Assembly: GCA_025054615.1 (NCBI GenBank) | Contig: JANWZO010000004.1 | Span: forward strand, 1-44,981 | Length of the DNA stretch: 44,981 bases | Direction: 5' to 3' | DNA from: Kiritimatiellia bacterium | GTDB taxonomy: Bacteria > Verrucomicrobiota > Kiritimatiellia > CAIVKH01 | Part shown: one piece after another, positions 17,064 to 25,041 of the stretch | Layout of the letters: every line of letters starts with the position of its first letter | How positions within the stretch are numbered: position 1 is the stretch's first letter | Notes under the pieces: generated by a model | Seen by the model: the letters and a program-made list of their open reading frames with translations, nothing else | What the model was told of the DNA's origin: nothing | Databases searched by the model: none | Position numbers and translations under genes: made by a program

Positions 17064-18248
17064 ATGAGGGTTTGCGTCGATATCCAATCGGCCGTTGGCG
17101 CCCGCGCCGGCGTGGGCCGCTACACGATGTTCCTGGTTCAGCATTTGGGGCTCGAGCGCGGCCCGAATGAGGTCGCGGCATTCCATTTCGATTTCAGGCG
17201 ACGCGGTCCGCCTTTTGCCGCCGAGGGCGTACAGATGCGTCGGGCCGTCGGCATTCCGGGACGCCTCCCGCAGTTTGCCTGGAAAACCACTGGATGGCCG
17301 CCATTCGATTGGTTCGCGGGATCCGCGGATGTGTACCATTTTCCCAACTTTATCATCCCTCCCCTGTCTCGCGGCGCGGGAGTGGTCACCATTCACGACC
17401 TGGCCTTTTTGCGCCATCCGGAAACGATCGAATCCAAGAACCTCGCCTATCTGCGCCGACACATTCGGGAAACCGTCCGCCGCGCCGATGCGATCATCGC
17501 CGTTTCAGAGTTCACCGCTCGGGAAATTGTCGAGCTGCTCGGCGCTTCGCCCGATGTCGTGCATCCGATCCACTCAGGGTTGGACCCTGCAATGCGGCCG
17601 GCGCCGCCGGAAGCCATTCGATCGCTGTGCGCGCGGCTCAACCTGGACCGTCCCTATCTGCTGTCCGTCGGAACACTCGAGCCGCGCAAAAACTTCACCT
17701 TCCTCGTCGAGATCTTCGAGCGGCTGACCTCGTTCGACGGCGTGCTCGCGATCGCCGGTCGCCGCGGTTGGAAATTCGAGCCGATTCTTTCGCGAATTAA
17801 CCAATCGATCCGCCGCGATCGCATCCGCCTCCTCGAGACTCTGCACGAATCAGACCTGCCGGCGCTCTATTCAGGGGCTGAATTGTTCATCCTGCCTTCC
17901 CTTTACGAAGGGTTCGGGTTCCCACCACTGGAAGCCATGGCATGCCACACGCCTGCCGTGGTCTCAACGGGCGGCGCTCTCGCGGAAGTCTGCGCGGACG
18001 GCGCGCTGGTGATTGACGGGTACGACCCCAACGAATGGGCCTTTCGCATAGCTCGGCTGCTCGATTCCACAACGGAGCGAGAGGAACTCCGGCGCCGGGG
18101 AATCGCGCGTGCGGCTCAATTTTCCTGGCGCGAGACCGCACGGCGCACCTGGGCGGCCTATGAGGCATCACTCGCTCGGCACGAAAGCAATGCGCCGCCG
18201 AAGTCGAAGCGAACCACGTCCTCTGAACAGCTCTCTTTCAAACCGTGA
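17064..18248 (+). CDS. Glycosyltransferase family 4 (GT-B fold), first of pair
   Basis: A 394-residue GT4-type glycosyltransferase, probably acting at the cytoplasmic face in polysaccharide synthesis. The N-terminal Rossmann half opens with MRVCVDIQSAVGARAGVGRYT, with VVTIHDLAFL further on. The nucleotide-sugar half has LLSVGTLEPRKNF (about 208-220) and the EX7E-type motif YEGFGFPPLEAMACHTPAVVS (about 280-300). The start is ATG 17064; the frame extends upstream to 16923, but the domain begins at 17064. No clear ribosome binding site is seen. The stop overlaps the start of a second GT4 gene. Confidence 0.9.
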   Translation: MRVCVDIQSAVGARAGVGRYTMFLVQHLGLERGPNEVAAFHFDFRRRGPPFAAEGVQMRRAVGIPGRLPQFAWKTTGWPPFDWFAGSADVYHFPNFIIPPLSRGAGVVTIHDLAFLRHPETIESKNLAYLRRHIRETVRRADAIIAVSEFTAREIVELLGASPDVVHPIHSGLDPAMRPAPPEAIRSLCARLNLDRPYLLSVGTLEPRKNFTFLVEIFERLTSFDGVLAIAGRRGWKFEPILSRINQSIRRDRIRLLETLHESDLPALYSGAELFILPSLYEGFGFPPLEAMACHTPAVVSTGGALAEVCADGALVIDGYDPNEWAFRIARLLDSTTEREELRRRGIARAAQFSWRETARRTWAAYEASLARHESNAPPKSKRTTSSEQLSFKP

Positions 18249-19390
18249 AGATCTGCATCGACGCACGCTGGATTTTTAGGGAACTCTCCGGCATCGGGCT
18301 CTACACACAGGAACTCATCCGCGCCCTCGCGCGCATCGATACCGAGAACGACTATATCCTTCTTTTCCAATCGGCAGAGTTGGAGGATCGCGTACGGGCC
18401 GACACGCGCTTCCACGAATCACCGCGCTTCCGCTCGATTCGGGTGCCGTACGGCGTCTTTGACCTGCGAAGTCAGATCGCGCTCCCTGGCCTTCTCGCCA
18501 GGCTTCATATCGACGTGTTTCACTCCACCAATTACATGATGCCCCTGTTCCGCCTCGGGCGGTTTCAGCGCGTGGTCACGATCCACGACCTGATCCCCCT
18601 GCTGTTCCCTGACCATGCCCCCAAGTCCCGAAAAACACGACTCTTCCCTCTCTACAGGCGACTGATGCTCGAAGTCGGCCGGCGTGCCGAGATAATTCTC
18701 GCCCCCAGCGCGTCGACGCGCAGGGATATTCTCAGAGAGCTGCAAATCCCGCAGGATCGGGCCTACCGGGTGGTGGTCACTCCGGAGGGCGTCACTCCGG
18801 ACTTTCGCCCCGGCCCGCGCCCCACCGATCGCAAAGAAAAGGTGATCCTGTATGTCGGCCGGCTGGATCCCTACAAAAACGTGCCGCGCCTCGTCGAGGC
18901 GCTCGCCGGCGTGCGCGCGAACGGCGTGCCCGCTCGACTGCGGTTGGTGGGTCCGCCAGATCCACGTTACCCTGAGGCGCGAGACCGCGCACGGGAGCTT
19001 CACGTGGAACCCTTTGTGGACTGGGTCGGGTACGTATCGCACGACCAACTGATTCGCGAATACCAGACGGCTGATGTCTTCTGTTTGCCGTCCCGCTATG
19101 AAGGATTTGGCCTGACAGTGCTCGAGGCGATGGCCTGCGGGACGCCGTGCGTGTGCAGCAATATCGGGTCGCTCCCCGAAGTGGCCGGCGACGCCGCGCG
19201 CACGGTCGATCCCGCGATTCTTCCCCAACTGGTGAGCGCTCTCACCGAAATTCTCAGCGATCCGGCTCTCTGGCATGAGCTTTCGCGCCGCGGGCTTCAG
19301 CGTGCAGCGCAGTTCACGTGGGAACGAACCGCGCGACTGACCCTTGACGCCTACCGGCGCGCCGCCGAATCCGCATCAGGAACAAATTAG
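18245..19390 (+). CDS. Glycosyltransferase family 4 (GT-B fold), second of pair
   Basis: A 381-residue GT4-type enzyme related to its upstream neighbour. It begins MKICIDARWIFRELSGIGLYT and contains VVTIHDLIPLLFPDH, ILYVGRLDPYKNVPRLVEAL and YEGFGLTVLEAMACGTPCVCS, the conserved donor-binding motifs. It starts with GTG at 18245 within the previous stop codon (GTGA overlap), so the two are translationally coupled and likely work in one pathway such as exopolysaccharide or glycan chain assembly. The two are probably an old duplication. Sugar and acceptor cannot be read from sequence. Confidence 0.91.
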   Translation: MKICIDARWIFRELSGIGLYTQELIRALARIDTENDYILLFQSAELEDRVRADTRFHESPRFRSIRVPYGVFDLRSQIALPGLLARLHIDVFHSTNYMMPLFRLGRFQRVVTIHDLIPLLFPDHAPKSRKTRLFPLYRRLMLEVGRRAEIILAPSASTRRDILRELQIPQDRAYRVVVTPEGVTPDFRPGPRPTDRKEKVILYVGRLDPYKNVPRLVEALAGVRANGVPARLRLVGPPDPRYPEARDRARELHVEPFVDWVGYVSHDQLIREYQTADVFCLPSRYEGFGLTVLEAMACGTPCVCSNIGSLPEVAGDAARTVDPAILPQLVSALTEILSDPALWHELSRRGLQRAAQFTWERTARLTLDAYRRAAESASGTN

Positions 19391-19525
19391 TCACGCCGCA
19401 ATCGGTTCAGCGAACAACCTCAAGGCCCTCGCCATTCCTAGCGGGCGGCTCCGAAAGTCAACCGTAGACTTGACGCAGCTCTAAATTCATTTCGGGTCGG
19501 CAATTCCAGCTCCGGCCCGCCGAAC

Positions 19526-20878
19526 CTAATCTCGCCCCAAGCCGCGCCGGATTCGATCCCGATACCAAAATGCGCTATCTTTCGGAATCCGCTGAAGCGT
19601 CGACCAATCTACCCAGACAATTCCGAACCGCTGTCGATATCCGCATTGCCACTCAAAATTATCCAGAAGCGACCAGACGAAGTAACCGTCCAACGGCGCG
19701 CCGTCGCGCTTTGCACGCTCACAAGCGTCGATATGGCTCGCCAGATAATCGATGCGGCGCTGGTCCTTTACGCGGCGGTTTTCGTCCGGCCCGTCTCCGT
19801 AGCTGGCGCCGTTTTCTGTCACAAGCATCGATGTGGGGGCATAGTCGCGAGTGATTCGCATCAAGGTCTCGTATAGGCCCTGCGGATAGACCTCCCATCC
19901 CATCTCGGTCGGCTCGCCTTCCGGGGGCAGACTCCGAATCTCGCCTGGCGCATCCCCGGCGGCCACTCGGGCGCAGGTGTAGTAATTGACTCCCAGAAAA
20001 TCGATGGGGCGGCTAATTTCCTCAAAATCTCCAGCATGGACGAAGGGGAGAGGGCCGGCCGGAAGTCGACCATCTCGCCGGTATGCCGCGACGCGGTCCT
20101 CGGGATAGGCCCGCCTGAACAGCGGATCGAGATACCAACGGTTGAAATCGCCGTCGAGGGCGCGCGCGGCTTCGGCGTCCTCCGCGCGCGCAGAGGCGGG
20201 TATCACCCAGAGCTGGTTCAGCACGATCCCAACTTTTGCGCCGGGGACGTTCGCGCGTAGAATCGGCACAGCCCGTCCATGCGACAGCAACAGATGGTGC
20301 GCTGCCGCGAGCGCCGCCGCTGGATCGCGCACACCGGGCGCGTGAATTCCGTTCGAATAGCCAAGGGTCGCGATACACCAGGGCTCGTTGTGGGTTGTCC
20401 AGTATTTCACGCGGTCTCCGAGCGCTCGGCTCACCCGGTCCACATATCGGGCAAAGTCATCCACAATATGCCGGTTCCGCCACCCGCCCTCGTCCTCCAG
20501 GGCCTGGGGCAGATCCCAGTGGTAGAGCGTCACGAACGGCTGGATGCCCTGCTCTAGGAGCGCGTCGACCAGCCGATCATAAAACGCGATCCCGCGTGGC
20601 TCCTCGCGCCCGCGACCCTCAGGAAAAATTCGAGGCCATGCGATCGAAAAGCGGTATGCATTGACATCAAGCTCCGCCATCAGCGCGATGTCCTCTGCGT
20701 ACCGATGATAGTGGTCGCACGCCACATCGCCCGAATCCCCCCGTTCGACGGCCCCCGGCACACGGCAAAAGCGGTCCCAGATCGATTCCCCGCGACCGTC
20801 CTCCCGCACAGCGCCTTCGATTTGATAGGCCGACGTAGCGACCCCCCACCAGAATGTCTTGGGCGATGATTGGCTCAT
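19526..20878 (-). CDS. GH1 family beta-glucosidase
   Basis: A 450-residue family 1 glycoside hydrolase that releases terminal beta-linked glucose or related sugars. It opens with FWWGVATSAYQIEGA. The catalytic acid/base is Glu165 (THNEPW) and the nucleophile Glu355 (VTENGAS). The subsite motifs NAYRFSIAWPRIFPEG and YFVWSLLDNFEW are intact. No signal peptide is seen, so it is probably cytoplasmic and acts on imported oligosaccharides. GGAGAG precedes the ATG by about nine bases. Upstream lies the cluster of hairpins. It is convergent with the glycosyltransferase pair. Confidence 0.96.
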   Translation of the reverse strand: MSQSSPKTFWWGVATSAYQIEGAVREDGRGESIWDRFCRVPGAVERGDSGDVACDHYHRYAEDIALMAELDVNAYRFSIAWPRIFPEGRGREEPRGIAFYDRLVDALLEQGIQPFVTLYHWDLPQALEDEGGWRNRHIVDDFARYVDRVSRALGDRVKYWTTHNEPWCIATLGYSNGIHAPGVRDPAAALAAAHHLLLSHGRAVPILRANVPGAKVGIVLNQLWVIPASARAEDAEAARALDGDFNRWYLDPLFRRAYPEDRVAAYRRDGRLPAGPLPFVHAGDFEEISRPIDFLGVNYYTCARVAAGDAPGEIRSLPPEGEPTEMGWEVYPQGLYETLMRITRDYAPTSMLVTENGASYGDGPDENRRVKDQRRIDYLASHIDACERAKRDGAPLDGYFVWSLLDNFEWQCGYRQRFGIVWVDWSTLQRIPKDSAFWYRDRIRRGLGRD

Positions 20879-20993
20879 GCGTCGTGGCTCTCCATGCAGC
20901 CGTCAACATGTAGAGAATCTGAAATCAGCTCGCAACAGATCATTCCGATGCGTTGGCCGCGAGAAATCGATCAGCCAGAAATACGCCTCGGAG

Positions 20994-21222
20994 GGCGCCG
21001 TTTCACCGGCGACGATTTCAATTCCCGTGGAGGGCCCAGTTCGACCCGCGCCTTCTGGGGACAGGGTGGAACCTGTCCCTCCAGATGCGGACCCTATGTG
21101 GAGGGCGCGGTTCCACCCGCGCCGGTTGTGGAGGGCGCCGTTCCACCGCCGCCATCGTGGATTCGATTTCCGGACGCCGTGGAAGGCGTCCCTCCAACGG
21201 TCGGGTTGGAACCCGACCCGTT
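20994..21222. repeat. Cluster of seven short hairpins with a near-constant hexamer loop
   Basis: Seven units of about 20-26 bases lie between the lamin-tail gene and the GH1 gene. Each has a 6-8 bp stem around the loop TTCCAC, or its complement GTGGAA: A) 20994-21013, loop TTTCAC, 6 of 7 pairs; B) about 21027-21053, loop TTCGAC, degenerate; C) 21058-21079, loop GTGGAA, 8 perfect pairs; D) 21104-21123, loop TTCCAC, 7 perfect; E) 21134-21153, loop TTCCAC, 6 of 7; F) 21172-21191, loop GTGGAA, 7 perfect; G) 21199-21218, loop TTGGAA, 7 perfect. Most units are preceded by TGGAGG in the orientation where the loop reads TTCCAC. Stem sequences differ between units yet remain self-complementary. A, B, D and E lie in one orientation; C, F and G in the other. 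No T-run follows any of them. Confidence 0.85.
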
Positions 21223-21250
21223 CTAGGTCGATGTGGGGGCCTTGGCGCGG

Positions 21251-24001
21251 TCAGGGATTCTCGAGCTCGACGCTGACGCGGTAGGCACGGAAGTTTGTCA
21301 CCACGCCGTCGGGCAGGGAAATGTTGCCGCCGGTGCCAGCAACGGGGCCGGCAATGGATGTCCAGAGCTGAGTCCCGGTAAGTTGTTGCGCGGCCCACAG
21401 CCGATACAGACGGCCGGTCACCGAAGGTGTTACGATGAACCGTGATGCAGCATTGGTGATCGCGATGCTCCGCAGGAAATTCGTCGCGCCACCTGGCGGA
21501 ACCGGTACCGTGCCGGCGATGAATTCCTCCAGATTCGAGAAACCATCGCCATCGTCATCGGCCTGGTCCCCTGTGTAAGATCCCACAGAGCCCCAGTACG
21601 CAACGATGTATGCGGTCTGCGCGGGGCTGTAGGACGATCCCGCGGGGATCGTTTGGCAATCGTTGAGAAGTCCGCGTGAATGCGGCCGATTCGTCGACCA
21701 CGAGAACGCGCCGTAGTTTGTGCCACTCCCACAGAGCTGGAGCGAGTGGCCGACCGGGCCGGTGGTTGGCTGCGCGACACCAATATCCGTGGAGGTCAGT
21801 CCAGCGGCGGGCCCGTTGGTGACGGTGAAAAACCCTTCGTAACTAATAAATTGCAGCACTTGTGTGGCCCCGTAGACGAGCGCGATGCCGTCCGGGCCAT
21901 TTTGGATATTCGAAATCGCAAACCATAGTGTTCCGAACCCGTTGGACTGATCCGGGATCACGCCGGAAAGATTCGTTGAGGCATAATGGCAGAAGCAGGC
22001 GCCGCCGCCGTCGTAGAGCCACAGCGAATACCCGGTAAGATTGACTCCCGCAGGTCCGGCGATTTCCACGCCCTCGTCCACATCAACACCGTTATTGTCG
22101 TAATGGAGCTCGTTGATCCACACATTGAGGGAGGGGGCCGGACCAAAGGTATCGTCATCCGTAATCGTGAGAGTGAATGTGGCGGGGGATCCAATGCCGC
22201 CGCCGACAACGTTCGTAAGCGTGAGGATCACGGTTTCATTAGTTTCGACCAGGGCGTCATTGTTGATTGTGATGACGAAAAATGCCGAGGTGGTGGTCCC
22301 GATAAGCGAGAAGTTGGTTGAATCGATTGTATAATCGTTGCCAGAACCTAGGGTGGCCGTGCCGCTCAATGCGATCGAACCGCTAAGGTTTCCTGAAGGT
22401 TGGGTCTTGAATACAGCGACCGTGTACGCGCCGCCGGCTTCTCCGATAGATGCCGAAGCAAGCGCGAAATAGACATTGGTTGCCGGCCCTCCGCCGCAGG
22501 GTACGATATTCTGGCCCACATTAAGGATCCCGCGGCTGACCGTGCCCGTGACCCAGGTAAATGCGGCATAATTTGTACCGGCGCCGGCGAGTTGAAGCGT
22601 ATCGGAAATGCCATTCTGTGTGCCGACGTTTTGAGACGTTACGCCATCCGCGGGTCCACCAGACCCTGTCATGGGGCCCTCATAGCTGATGAATTGCACC
22701 AGCGTCGTCGTGCCGCCAACGACCTTGGCCAGCGCAATGCCGTCCGGAGCACCGTTTTGCAGATTCGGCGTATCGAATGCCACGGCGCCAAACCCGCAAC
22801 CTTCGTCGGGAATCGTCCCCGAGCAAAAAACGTTGCTGTAGGGCATATTCCCCGATCCATTGTACAGCACTAGCAGATAGTTACTGAGATCCAGACCTGC
22901 CGGACCTGCCAGCTCAACGAATTCGTTAGAATCCGTGCCTGGCGGGTCATAGTTGAACTCGTTAATCCATGGCTCGCCCGCGGGCGGCGGGGCAAAATCG
23001 TTGTCGTTGATCGTCAATGTAAATGTCGAGGGCGTCCCAACAGTGGCGCCGGTGACGTTTGTAATCGTCAAAACGACGGTTTCGGAAGATTCGACAATGG
23101 AATCATCATTGATTGTGATCTCTATGGCAATCGAGGTTACGGCCCCGATGAGAGAAAAATTCGTTGTGCTGATGGTGTAGTCATTTCCGGATCCCAAGGT
23201 CGCCGTCCCACCGATCGAGAGGGATGCGCTGACGTTTCCGGACGGTTGGGTCTTGTAAACCAGCACGGTATACGTACCGCTTCCCTCGCTGACGACGTCT
23301 CCCGAGACACCGAACTGAACGGTGGTTGCGGACCCTCCGCCGCGCAGGCTAAGGATGAATGCCTGATTATTCGCGTTGTTCCATGTGCCGATGCTGCCGG
23401 CGGCACGGTCGCCAAGGGCATTGTTTCCATCATAATCGGCAAGAGCCTGGTTCGGAGTCATCGCCTCCGCGGATTCATTCATACCCGAATCTCCAGTAAC
23501 TGTCCGGAGCTTGGGCGAGGGCGACGACGCAAAAAATGTGTTCGTTCCAGCGACCCCGGACGCGAACGTGTGGATGGCGCCGGTTGTGCCAGACCGGCCC
23601 GATCCCGCGCCCTTGATTTGGACAATTTCATGCGTCGCAATGTCGAAGGTGCCCGATTCCGCGGCAAAATAGGTTAGATTGGAGAGGCCGACATCGAGGT
23701 TGTAGTCCCCGGAGCCGACTGTCGTATCTGCAGCCGAATCGTCCTTGCGAAGAACGATGATGGTGCCAGCAGGAAGGCTGGACCACAGCGCGTTGCTCGT
23801 GAACGAATAGCCACCTCCGTTGTCGTTGCCGCCGCTTGACGAATAATCTTTCAGGATCATGCCGCGCATGTCGAGGCCGTCCTGAATGACCAGCAATTCA
23901 ACGATGTCCGGCGATGCATTTCGAAATTCGTTGATCACCACAGACTGCGCCACTGCATTTACAGTCGCGATCAAGGCGAAACATCCGATGAAAATCCTCA
24001 T
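21251..24001 (-). CDS. Secreted lamin-tail / Calx-beta repeat protein
   Basis: A 916-residue exported protein with signal peptide MRIFIGCFALIATVNAVAQS. It contains three lamin-tail-domain-like units, each opening with an INEF/INEL strand (about residues 22-160, 350-500 and 625-780). Two Calx-beta-like units (about 235-340 and 510-620) alternate with them, each with SGNDYTI and ending in an acidic DND or DDD. A calcium-loop segment DQADDDGDGFSNLEEF lies near residue 815, a short C-terminal beta region follows, and no LPXTG or PEP-CTERM signal is visible. GGAGG precedes the ATG by eight bases. It follows the two large surface-protein genes upstream on the same strand after 89 bases. Likely function is surface or matrix attachment, an inference from domain types. 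Confidence 0.87.
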   Translation of the reverse strand: MRIFIGCFALIATVNAVAQSVVINEFRNASPDIVELLVIQDGLDMRGMILKDYSSSGGNDNGGGYSFTSNALWSSLPAGTIIVLRKDDSAADTTVGSGDYNLDVGLSNLTYFAAESGTFDIATHEIVQIKGAGSGRSGTTGAIHTFASGVAGTNTFFASSPSPKLRTVTGDSGMNESAEAMTPNQALADYDGNNALGDRAAGSIGTWNNANNQAFILSLRGGGSATTVQFGVSGDVVSEGSGTYTVLVYKTQPSGNVSASLSIGGTATLGSGNDYTISTTNFSLIGAVTSIAIEITINDDSIVESSETVVLTITNVTGATVGTPSTFTLTINDNDFAPPPAGEPWINEFNYDPPGTDSNEFVELAGPAGLDLSNYLLVLYNGSGNMPYSNVFCSGTIPDEGCGFGAVAFDTPNLQNGAPDGIALAKVVGGTTTLVQFISYEGPMTGSGGPADGVTSQNVGTQNGISDTLQLAGAGTNYAAFTWVTGTVSRGILNVGQNIVPCGGGPATNVYFALASASIGEAGGAYTVAVFKTQPSGNLSGSIALSGTATLGSGNDYTIDSTNFSLIGTTTSAFFVITINNDALVETNETVILTLTNVVGGGIGSPATFTLTITDDDTFGPAPSLNVWINELHYDNNGVDVDEGVEIAGPAGVNLTGYSLWLYDGGGACFCHYASTNLSGVIPDQSNGFGTLWFAISNIQNGPDGIALVYGATQVLQFISYEGFFTVTNGPAAGLTSTDIGVAQPTTGPVGHSLQLCGSGTNYGAFSWSTNRPHSRGLLNDCQTIPAGSSYSPAQTAYIVAYWGSVGSYTGDQADDDGDGFSNLEEFIAGTVPVPPGGATNFLRSIAITNAASRFIVTPSVTGRLYRLWAAQQLTGTQLWTSIAGPVAGTGGNISLPDGVVTNFRAYRVSVELENP

Positions 24002-24090
24002 TACAACACCTCCAATACCTTCTTACAGATGGTACAGACTTTTTATCCTTTGATTAGCCGATTGCGAAATTGCCATGAGAGATTGCTGAC

Positions 24091-25041
24091 TCATTCGACC
24101 AGCCGCACACGCAACACGCCTGGAGCGAGGTTGGTGACAATCGTTTGCGCAACCGCTCCCGTCGCGGTCAACTCCTCATTAACATTCGTGAAGTAAAAAT
24201 CTGCTGGATCGCCTGCGAATTCGGCGTGTTGCAACTGATAGACTTTGCCGGCCACGGCATCCCACTCGACGATTATCGCGTCAGAATCCTCAACCGGATT
24301 GAGGCGGACCATTTGTAGGTGAGAAGCCGGATCCAGCGGATCCGTGCCCGCACGGACTTCATCGTGGTCACTCACACGGTCTCCATCGCTGTCCGGATTG
24401 TCTTTGTCGGTTCCGTAGCTTTTCTCCCATGAGTTGTGGAGGCCGTCCCAATCGTCATCTCCCGTATCGAGCGGCCTGTCGATCTGCGTAACGTCGATGA
24501 CAAACACGCCATAGTGTGACACCGGGTTGGTGAAGACTGTGCTATCGGCATAAAATGAGGATTCCTCGCGCGTTGGCCTGTTGAAGATACGGGCGAAGAT
24601 ACGCGCGCCGTTTGAACGATCGATCAGCAGCGCGCCCGACACTTTTCCGAGGGCGCCAGCGCCGGGATCCACGCCGGCTCCGATGTACGTGACGGCCAGT
24701 ACCTCATTGCTGGGGTGTGGCGAACCATCCGTTGACGGCGGGTAGATTCCAGCGTCTGCAGTCAGAATCTCCACACGAGCTCCGGGTTCCTCCAATGTGC
24801 CAGGAAGAACGTTCCCAAATTCGTCGACCATTGAGGCCGCAGTGTCGTACGCGAGCGGAGCGTTGAGACCCCCCCAAGCGGTCGAAGCGAACAGACCGCC
24901 AAGAAATGCCACGATGCAGGTCAGCAGGAATAGGGGGCGGATCGCTAGGGAGTATCGCGGCCCAGTGGGAACAGAAAACGGGTTCGCCGACTCCATGCGC
25001 GGCATATCCCAGCAATCCGATAACATGATCATGCTCTTCAT
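24091..25041 (-). CDS. Exported protein with thrombospondin-type-3-like calcium loops
   Basis: A 316-residue protein. A hydrophobic segment at about residues 34-56 (PLFLLTCIVAFLGGLFASTAW) serves as a long signal peptide or anchor. A central region of unknown fold is followed by acidic loops DTGDDDWDGLHNSWEKSYGT and DNPDSDGDRVSDHDEVRAGTDP, typical of TSP3-like calcium repeats. A C-terminal beta-rich region has VEWDAVAGKVYQLQHA, similar to segments seen in other secreted PVC-type proteins. I start at ATG 25041, which overlaps the stop of the giant gene in ATGA; the frame is open to 25089 but this overlap is the better evidence. Function is unknown; it is likely a partner of the giant protein. 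Confidence 0.78.
   Translation of the reverse strand: MKSMIMLSDCWDMPRMESANPFSVPTGPRYSLAIRPLFLLTCIVAFLGGLFASTAWGGLNAPLAYDTAASMVDEFGNVLPGTLEEPGARVEILTADAGIYPPSTDGSPHPSNEVLAVTYIGAGVDPGAGALGKVSGALLIDRSNGARIFARIFNRPTREESSFYADSTVFTNPVSHYGVFVIDVTQIDRPLDTGDDDWDGLHNSWEKSYGTDKDNPDSDGDRVSDHDEVRAGTDPLDPASHLQMVRLNPVEDSDAIIVEWDAVAGKVYQLQHAEFAGDPADFYFTNVNEELTATGAVAQTIVTNLAPGVLRVRLVE

Noticed and set aside
20994-21222. CRISPR array
   Set aside because: Units vary in stem sequence and orientation, and lack direct repeats with spacers of constant length; no cas gene nearby.
20994-21222. Rho-independent terminators
   Set aside because: The hairpins are stable but none is followed by a T-run on either strand.
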